This document shows, in pieces, positions 18,560 to 25,001 of a stretch of DNA of 25,001 nucleotides. The notes under the pieces are model-generated. The model was not told the origin of the DNA and did no database searches. It was given only the letters and a program-made list of their open reading frames with translations. Each line of letters opens with the position of its first letter. The first letter of the stretch is position 1. The stretch comes from Gracilariopsis chorda (taxonomy: Eukaryota; Rhodophyta; Florideophyceae; Gracilariales; Gracilariaceae), in assembly GCA_003194525.1 (NCBI GenBank), contig NBIV01000486.1, positions 1-25,001 of the forward strand, read 5' to 3'. Both the position numbers and the translations under genes were made by a program.

Positions 18560-19240
18560 ATGAATTCGTCAAGGTCCACGTACCTTCTGATGGCAATATG
18601 TGCCTATTACGCCTTCTTCCTTTCCGATCGCTCAGTCGCAGCAGACGCACTTTGTCCGGAACTCACACACGTTCCGAAATCAGAGAAAACTAAACGTCGT
18701 TTACCGTCGTGTCCCGTATCCGTATGCTTTGGGATAGACGGAGGGATGCTAACAAGGACACAGGTCAGACTTCAAAGGAACTTCTTTCGAGATCTCTTGA
18801 AGTCTCTTTCGAGCCGAAAGAACGTCAAAGTAGCCGCTGTGGAGTTTGGAGCAGCAAACAGAAGGTTATTCAAACTTACTTCGGACTTGGCTGAAGCTAT
18901 AGAGATAGCTTCAAATATTCCGTTCAGGGGAGATAAACTTGCAAGTGTGAGTAGCTCGATTGTGTATTGCGACAGCATACTTCGCCATGAAGAAAATAGA
19001 TCAGTGCGGATGGTTCTCTTTAGTGACGGAACTAATAACCTAGGAGGCAGCCCAGAGCGAAGGGCAGAGGTTTTCCGAAAGAGGGCGGAAGGTGATATTA
19101 TTGCCATCTCTCTGACGGACTCGGACAATAAGATACTGAAGGATGTTACTGCTAAGAACACTAGAAACATATTTGTTCTAGATTCAGATGAGTACGATCC
19201 GCTCATTAGAAAAGTGACTAATCGATTGTTTGATGTGTGA
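18560..19240 (+). CDS. Secreted von Willebrand factor A-like protein with degenerate MIDAS
   Basis: A 226-residue frame ending TGA at 19238-19240. I chose the ATG at 18560 because it starts a signal peptide (residues 1-29, hydrophobic core LLMAICAYYAFFL, ending SVAADA). The frame is open upstream to 18386, but that extension looks like 5' UTR. The vWA fold is shared with the divergent neighbour: SVCFGID, SSIVYCDSILRH, SDGTNNLGGSPERRAEVFRK. The metal site is lost: DTSGS is replaced by DGGML (60-64) and the MIDAS Thr position by Ala or Ser; only the third-loop Asp (156) remains. The protein is probably secreted but unlikely to bind ligand through a metal. The intact frame argues for continued use or recent loss. 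The 3' UTR has a hairpin and AATAAA. Confidence 0.8.
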   Translation: MNSSRSTYLLMAICAYYAFFLSDRSVAADALCPELTHVPKSEKTKRRLPSCPVSVCFGIDGGMLTRTQVRLQRNFFRDLLKSLSSRKNVKVAAVEFGAANRRLFKLTSDLAEAIEIASNIPFRGDKLASVSSSIVYCDSILRHEENRSVRMVLFSDGTNNLGGSPERRAEVFRKRAEGDIIAISLTDSDNKILKDVTAKNTRNIFVLDSDEYDPLIRKVTNRLFDV

Positions 19241-19249
19241 TCATGTGAT

Positions 19250-19291
19250 CCGATGCATAGAAGATGATTTAAATGAGTATACATGCATCGG
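19250..19291 (+). repeat. 3' UTR inverted repeat of the second vWA gene
   Basis: CCGATGCAT (19250-19258) and ATGCATCGG (19283-19291) are perfect inverted copies with a 24-base loop, starting 9 bases after the stop codon and ending 15 bases before AATAAA. Confidence 0.6.
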
Positions 19292-19306
19292 TGAGAGCTG
19301 TGAGTG

Positions 19307-19312
19307 AATAAA
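19307..19312 (+). terminator. Polyadenylation signal of the second vWA gene
   Basis: AATAAA, 66 bases past the TGA at 19240. Confidence 0.5.
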
Positions 19313-20478
19313 TGAGTCCGTCGTGCGTGCTGTGCGTTCGTACTATATTAAACAATCATGTTTACGACACAGCTTACGCTCATTTAAACGTAATCTAGCC
19401 AACGCAGAGTTCTAACTTAGCTTACGACTGCGATTTCAAAGAAACAAGCTGTGTTACTCCTCCCACAAACACTAAGTTTATTTAAGATCTTACGCAAACA
19501 TGAGTACTAAAACCACAACTTCTAGTGCAGTTCACTTCTGTCAATGGCTCTCGCGTAGAGCCTCTTCATATGCAGTGTGCTTGTCGACGATCGTAGAAGT
19601 TTTTCACGAACCCCGTCCATCCAGCCATAAAAGAGGTAATGTAGGCTTGGGATGAATGCATGGAGTGTGTAACCAATGCTGCGGTTTCTTTGCTGGAAAC
19701 AAGGTGATTGGCACCATTCCGCCTCCACCACCCGAAATACACAGCAATGCATGGAGCAGCAATTCTCAAGCATCGCGAAAGGCCTGTTCAACAAACAGAC
19801 CAGAAAAGTTGCGTTTTCGGCGCTCTCCACACTGCAAGACACCCTTGCTGTGTCTTCTTCCCGAGGCAGTTGCTCGAGAAGGGCAATGACCGAGCACGTT
19901 CTGCTGTCCATATTGTCCATATTTCTTGGCTATTTTAAGCACTAAGCGAACAAAGTGTGAATGCTGTTTCTGCGCATGCCCTCGATGATTTCTTCAAATG
20001 TAGCAGCAATCCTTTCCTCTAGAAGGCTTCCGGTACCCTTATAATGAAAAGGTTACCACAGCATTATAGGAAACAAACATTTGAATACACGATTACGTCA
20101 TCGTGAACGCGTCCGACTTTCGCGTGGTTCAATCCGTATTTTCGCGATGTTCAAGCTTTTGAAAGAATCTCTTCAAAGATGGTGCAAAGAATTTACATTT
20201 CATCGTTCTGAAGACAATGCGATGTTGTTGAAAGCAAATTACTCTTTTTGGTATGAATGAACGGTATAAGTAAGCTCCGCATTTTCGTTGCCCTTTTGTT
20301 TGCTTGATCATGCTAGGGCTTTTGGATCTTCTCTTCAACCATGTCAGATAGATAAAGTAGTAAACCCATTTTGCCAATAATAGCACCAATATTAACACTT
20401 GTTTTGCAATTGATGAGAGCGAATGTATTACTCGTTGGACCATCAAAGCCCAGAAATACATTATACTCGTCTCTACTG
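19313..20478. other. Intergenic, only unassigned frames
   Basis: Minus frames 19522-19920 (132 codons, ATG) and 20129-20461 (110 codons, one hydrophobic segment LILVLLLAKWVYYFIYLTW) are the largest. Both overlap other open frames and neither matches a family I know. Confidence 0.4.
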
Positions 20479-20518
20479 GACCGGCGTGCTGACCTCATAT
20501 GAGGTCGGCGCGCCAGTC
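20479..20518. repeat. 40-bp near-perfect palindrome
   Basis: Two 20-bp arms meet at 20498/20499. The inner 8 bp of each arm (GACCTCAT/ATGAGGTC) are perfect; overall 17 of 20 positions pair. All three mismatches are C/T differences between arms. Confidence 0.8.
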
Positions 20519-20520
20519 AG

Positions 20521-20577
20521 GCAAATTTAACGAAAATATTGGCTGCTGGCTCTGAGACAGGCAAGTTTTAAATTTGC
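20521..20577. repeat. 10-bp inverted repeat
   Basis: GCAAATTTAA (20521-20530) and TTAAATTTGC (20568-20577), perfect, 37-base loop. It begins two bases after the 40-bp palindrome. Confidence 0.7.
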
Positions 20578-20712
20578 ACTTGAAAATGGGAAGCAAGTTT
20601 CTAAGCTAGTGCTAGCAGATGTACTTCTGAGTAGTTAGTAGACGGCCCAAACCGTCAATTGCAACATCTAAACTGTCGCAAAGTCATATGTGAGCAAATT
20701 GAACGTTAGGTC

Positions 20713-20749
20713 AAACCTCGTCGAGGTTTTATAAGGCAGATTTTTTTTT
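20713..20749 (+). terminator. Hairpin followed by a run of nine T
   Basis: AAACCTCG and CGAGGTTT flank one T (20713-20729); T9 follows at 20741-20749. In a eukaryote a T run of this length would stop Pol III. No transcript with A/B boxes was found upstream, so its role is open. Confidence 0.35.
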
Positions 20750-20964
20750 ACGTAGCTTGACCAATTATAGAGATATCTTAGTTCTCTATACATTTCACCA
20801 AACCCATATCACCAGCTAAACAACATGTCTGGTAAAAACCCGTTCTATGTCCCTTCAAACTTCTCTAAAATAGTAAATACAACAAACCACATCAGTGAGT
20901 TCTTTCAAGACTTTCAATTCTATTTGTCATTACTATAAACAAACATGCATTATATATGACAAAT

Positions 20965-21387
20965 TGTTGATGATCTAAGCAATTCTCCGAGATGCATTCT
21001 TACGTTCCGATAAGAGGAACGCGATTCAAGGTGAATCGCAGCGTATTGCATGGCAAGAGTCGCGCAGCGCACACGCAACCCGCGGAACAGGACTGAAGTT
21101 GATTCGCATAGAATTGCGCGGCACACCGCGCAATGTACACGCAATGCCGAAAACGTTTCAAGCCTCCCAGCATAGGAAAGAGCACATTAGAAATAGAATA
21201 TAAAAGCCGACTCTTAGAGAAAGAACTCTAAGGAAAGGAGGCAGCCTCAGTAGGACTTCTGAGGTCTTTGTGCCTGTCAACTTTGCCCGACAAGCCTACG
21301 CACCGTCGGCTCTCTCTTCGTAGCGTATCCGATCAACAAAGCGGCTTTGCGACGTCAAATCGTACCGAGACGTTACAAAGGAGAGCA
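20965..21387 (+). mobile_element. 5' LTR/leader of the Ty3/Gypsy element
   Basis: The region just before gag contains a promoter-like TATAAAAG (21199-21206), then the 30-bp leader motif (21236-21265) at the distance expected for a transcription start. Upstream lie tight hairpins: GTTCC/GGAAC (21004-21020), GCGATTC/GAATCGC (21021-21039) and ATTGCGCGG/CCGCGCAAT (21113-21134). TGTTGA at 20965 is a possible LTR start. The 3' border and primer-binding site were not found, so the limits are approximate. Confidence 0.45.
21236..21265 (+). repeat. LTR-leader motif with hairpin, copy 2
   Basis: Same motif as 15786-15815 with two substitutions. The stem CCTCAG (21245-21250) / CTGAGG (21259-21264) is unchanged. 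Confidence 0.75.
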
Positions 21388-22476
21388 ATGTCGAACTACG
21401 GATTAGTGAACACAATTCAACCGCCATCCCTGGCAAAAGCAACCCAACCGGAGTTAATTCGATTTGAGACTAACTACTCTGCATATATTTCAAACGTGTG
21501 GAAGAAATCAACGCCAGTAGACCGGCTAATCAACGAATCAAGGCAGCTACGATTCGCCAGTGCATCACGCCAAAACTAGTGCACAGCTTGTGTATCCTAG
21601 GAAGAATAGAAGGGGCCTGCAAAGCAGAGGAGGCGACAGATGAAGCGGTGAAAAGTTGGTTTGAACCACGTCTGGCCCACAGCTCAAGAGACTTGAACGA
21701 TCGCGTCGAAGAAGCCATATCGAGGGTCACGTATACGCTCACGCCTAGAGACCCAGCTGGGACAGCAGAACAGTTCGTATTGGACGTGATCACCGCACTA
21801 GACGAACATAACGCTTCGGAAGTGATAACCGAAACAGATCGTTGTAAGCAACTTGTGACGAAACTGGTTTACAAAGTGGAGCCCCCTGAGCTAAAGCAGC
21901 CAAATGGGTATGTGGACCGCCGAGCAGAAGGGCAATCTGACTTTCTTCGCAAACACACTATCCACACTTGCAGATCAAGTGCACGCCGTCCAGACAGCGA
22001 CCTTCAAGCTCAAGCGAAAGCAAAGCAGTAGCCAGCATAGAAATGCGAACAACAAGTCAAACCAGGAGCCACCAACAAAGGCCGCGAAAACCGGTCGCAC
22101 CGTACGCGAACGCCTTGGAAGACGGGAAGAGGAACCAAGCCACGCCAAGAGAGGCGAGAAATGGAACAAACCTTGTTTGAACAAAGAAGAATGCGACGGA
22201 ATCCACCCTATCAGTAAGTGCCCTGTGACTTCTAAGGAGAAAAGGCGAGAACTTTTGGACGAACTGTTCGGGAACAAGAAGCAGCGCGGGAAGAGCGCAA
22301 AGATCTCGTCCGTTCGTTCGACACCGCGAACGATTCCGAACGAAGAAGAAGGGCGATACGCAATTATGCTCAATGGAATCGAGGAAGTCGGACTAGGAGA
22401 TTCAGGTGCAGACTTCTCGACGATTTCATCGAATGTCCTTGCCGCAATCCGGGAGAAGCATCCCGAAACTCCATAC
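21388..22476 (+). pseudogene. Ty3/Gypsy gag and protease, decayed
   Basis: From ATG 21388 the frame moves twice: near 21500 (continuing EEINASRPANQ) and near 21900-21950 (continuing into WTAEQKGNLTFF). The middle part is a gag-like helical region (about 21500-21890). A basic Asn/Lys-rich nucleocapsid follows with one atypical zinc-binding stretch, PCLNKEECDGIHPISKCP (about 22171-22224). The aspartic protease signature DSGADFSTI starts at 22399. The frame is closed by TAG 22477-22479, but the same frame continues on the other side (RLASPMVLEP), including the second protease lobe with FLVADEDMAEVLLGRPLL. The gag style resembles that of oomycete Gypsy elements as I remember them. Confidence 0.7.
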
Positions 22477-22479
22477 TAG

Positions 22480-25001
22480 CGACTCGCATCTCCAATGGTC
22501 TTAGAACCTGCTGTAAAAGGGAATAACGAAACTTGTACCTCGACGGCTATCGCAAAGACCCAGCTGTGCCTGACGAGCATCCTCCCAAACACCGGGCTCC
22601 CTGTACGCATCCGAGATGTCGAGTTCCTAGTCGCAGACGAAGACATGGCCGAAGTGCTGCTGGGAAGACCACTCCTCAAGGCAATAGGATTCGATTTCGG
22701 GAAACATCTGCAGCAGGTAGGCGCAACAATCAGCGGTATGTCGGAAAAAAGAACTTATGGAGAAGACCGCGCGGCTATCTGCAACTGCGTTTAGAGGCCT
22801 AAGCTACCAGGAAGCCGATGACGATCCAGTAGAGCTCCCGTAATGTCTGCATGCAGGTTTCGGGATCGACTCCGACGAATCCATCCAGAAAGCGATCGAC
22901 CAGGCGGTCAAGGAAGCCGCAAGCAACGGAATGTCTCGAGAAGGAGTGCAGTCCCTCAGGAAGCTGTCACAGGAACATCGGGATTGTCTTGGCATCAAAC
23001 TCGGAGTACATCCACCGGCAAAGGTACGACCACTGTCAGTGAAGCTCAAGCCCAACGCAAAGCCTTTCCGATGCGCACAGCGTCGATACGCACCCAACCA
23101 GAGGAAGTTCATCCGACACACGGTGCAACAGCTGGAAAAGATAGGAGCAGTATACAAGAACCCTACTGCGCGTTGGGCCAGCCCAGCACTGGCCGTCCCA
23201 AAACCAGGATGGGAAAAGCTCCGCTTCACAGTGGACCTGCGAGGAACTAACGCACGAACGCTCCCGCTCCAATCAGCCATGCCGCACTTGGAATCTCTCT
23301 TGCAGAACTGCAGCGAAAGCGAGTGCTTCGCAAACATCGACTTCACCCATGGCTACTGGCAAATACCCCTTGACCAGGCCTCACAGGAGATAATGTCCAT
23401 ACAGACGCCAGACGGAGTGTACTCACCGACAAGAATGCTGCAAGGCGGGACGGATTCTGGAAACCACTTTCAATCTGTCACAAGCGAACACTTCGCACAG
23501 AAGGTGAAACGCATGCGACAGTGGCTCGACGATTTCCTGATGTACGCTAAGACCGAGAAGGAACTGCTATCGGACATAGAAATGTTCTTGATTGTGTGCA
23601 AAAACATTGGTTTCAAAGTCAACCCTGCGAAATCTTGTTTCTTTTGTAACAAAGTGAAGTTTTGCTGAAGGATCATATCTCGGGAAGGAGTTCGATCCAC
23701 CCACGCAACCTCGAAGCACTATTGACAATGCGAATGCCGCAGATGGGCGGCGAGTTGAAACAGCTAATGTGTGCCACCAACTGGATGCGCACCTCTATCC
23801 CCAACTACTCTCAGACAGTACAACCTCTGCACGATCTACTAGAACTCGCGTACAAGAAGGCTGGGGAACGAACGAAGAAAGCGTGGAGAAGGTTCGTGTA
23901 AGCGACTCTTGGGGGACGACACACACAGATGCTTTTAACAGAATAATATCCCAGCTGGCAGCCGCGACGAAGCTCTCCCTCCCGAAAGAAGGGTACCGAA
24001 CGTGCCTCTTTACGGACGCTTCTGACGAGCACTGGGCCGCCATTCTGACGCAGTCACCCGAAGCTGAAGATCACATACCAGTTCACACTCAAACACACGA
24101 GCCGCTGTGCTTCCTATCCGGCGCGTTCAGGGGTTCAGCTGAGAGATGGAGCGTCCCAGAAAAGGAAGGATACGCCATCGTAGAAGCAATGTGCAGGATG
24201 GACTACCTTACCGCTGGAAAGGAAACCTCGATCTATACGGACCACGCCAACCTCGTGTACATCTATGATCCCTACGGGCAGAATCCTGGAGTCGCTCGTC
24301 ATATCGCGAATAAACTCATGCGATGGGCTCTAAAACTGAGTTCATTCCGCTACGTCATCGAACATGTTCCCGGAGAAAAGAACGTCTGGGCCGACATGCT
24401 GACTAGATGGGCTGTTGAGCCGAAGAAGACCGTCCACCCATCCAATGTGGGAAGAATAAGCGCACTTATGGTAGCACCAATCAATCCTGGTCTCAACGAA
24501 GCCTTTGACTGGGCTTCAAGGCAGGAAATCTCGGTATCACAGCACAACCACGCCGCCGAAGCTCCGAGATCACTCTCCAAGAAAAAAAAAGCCGTGGGAA
24601 CTGAAGTCTGGTCAAGTATGGATACCCCAATCAGATAATCAGCTACGGCCTCAGACTGCTTATCGCAGCACATACTGGAAGGGAGGCCATAGAGCTTCTC
24701 AGACCACGCTGGAAATCATTACTTGAACACTTCTGGTGAAGGATCTTCGACAAGACACCCAACAGTTCGTATGGTCCGTTTTCATTGCATCGCAACCGAG
24801 CCCGGTTGCACCGTGCCAAGGCCTTTGGAACAACCACAAATGTCACGCAAGCAAACCGAACGAAAATAATTCACTTCGAACTACTGCTACATGAAGAAAG
24901 GCGAAGGGGATTTGGTTTACGTATTGATCGTCAAGGGACGACCTCTCGGCTATGTTTGGGCTGAAAACCTACAGCCGAAGCCTACGCAGAAGCAACAGCA
25001 A
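22480..25001 (+). pseudogene. Ty3/Gypsy pol (protease end, RT, RNase H, start of integrase), decayed
   Basis: The remainder of the protease runs to TAG 22792-22794. After a frameshift the RT frame (about 22797-23668) has one TAA near 22841. It shows LRFTVDLRGTNART, FANIDFTHGYWQIPLDQ, GGTDSGNHFQS and the active-site WLDDFLMYA (WLDDF at 23522-23536). The connection region shifts frame at about 23660 (RNLEALLTMRMPQMGGELKQ) and again near 23900. RNase H (23930-24420) has CLFTDASDEHW, EKEGYAIVEA and YTDHANLVYIYDP, ending ADMLTRWAV. The integrase begins near 24655 with an HTGREGH zinc-finger half, then YCYMKKGEGDLVYVLIVK of the core just before the right edge, again with stops and shifts. LTR-retrotransposon replication functions; this copy is inactive. 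Confidence 0.85.

Noticed and set aside
19522..19920. A 132-codon minus frame with several cysteines
   Set aside because: Three overlapping plus frames are open over the same stretch and nothing distinguishes it as coding.
20713..20749. A bacterial rho-independent terminator
   Set aside because: The window is clearly eukaryotic and no gene ends nearby; kept only as a hairpin with T run of unknown role.
24840..25001. A chromodomain or C-terminal tail of the Gypsy element
   Set aside because: YCYMKKGEGDLVYVLIVK matches the beginning of the integrase core that follows the zinc finger, so the element continues past the right edge.

Overview
This is a eukaryotic, TE-rich, gene-poor stretch in which almost every recognisable gene is broken. 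I see no bacterial operon structure, no rRNA and no CRISPR. I cannot name the organism. The host-gene relics align with their families with no intron I could support, which points to an intron-poor lineage (red algae and oomycetes are candidates). One Ty3/Gypsy element carries an RNase H of a style I associate with oomycetes. A secreted transthyretin-like relic is a type best known from nematodes. These hints conflict, so the taxonomy is left open.

Left part (1-6.3 kb): a TTC27/Emw1-like TPR-protein relic (minus) runs off the left edge. It is followed by a Ty3/Gypsy integrase relic (plus) and a PIF/Harbinger transposase relic (plus). The transposase runs directly into a 5'-truncated peptidyl-tRNA hydrolase (plus). 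This converges tail-to-tail on a 5'-truncated galactose-1-phosphate uridylyltransferase with one in-frame TAG (minus). A RING-finger relic (minus) that has lost its last two zinc cysteines follows.

Middle (6.3-13.2 kb): a RecQ-like helicase relic and a Ty3-type gag relic lie head to tail on the minus strand, with a 9-bp inverted repeat between them. Next come a secreted transthyretin-like relic (minus, one TAG just after the signal peptide), an intact 138-residue secreted cysteine-containing protein (plus), a G-rich tandem repeat, and an unassigned 172-codon frame.

13.2-16.6 kb is non-coding. It holds a pyrimidine-rich tract, two strong palindromes, a tRNA-derived (SINE-like) sequence with Pol III A and B boxes, and a 30-bp LTR-leader motif shared with the retroelement at the right end.

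16.6-19.3 kb carries the best intact genes: two divergently transcribed, paralogous, secreted von Willebrand factor A (vWA) proteins. One has a complete MIDAS metal site and the other has lost it. A perfect 21-bp interrupted palindrome lies between them.

Right part (20.4-25.0 kb): several inverted repeats and hairpins, then a decayed Ty3/Gypsy element (leader, gag, protease, RT, RNase H, start of integrase) that runs off the right edge.
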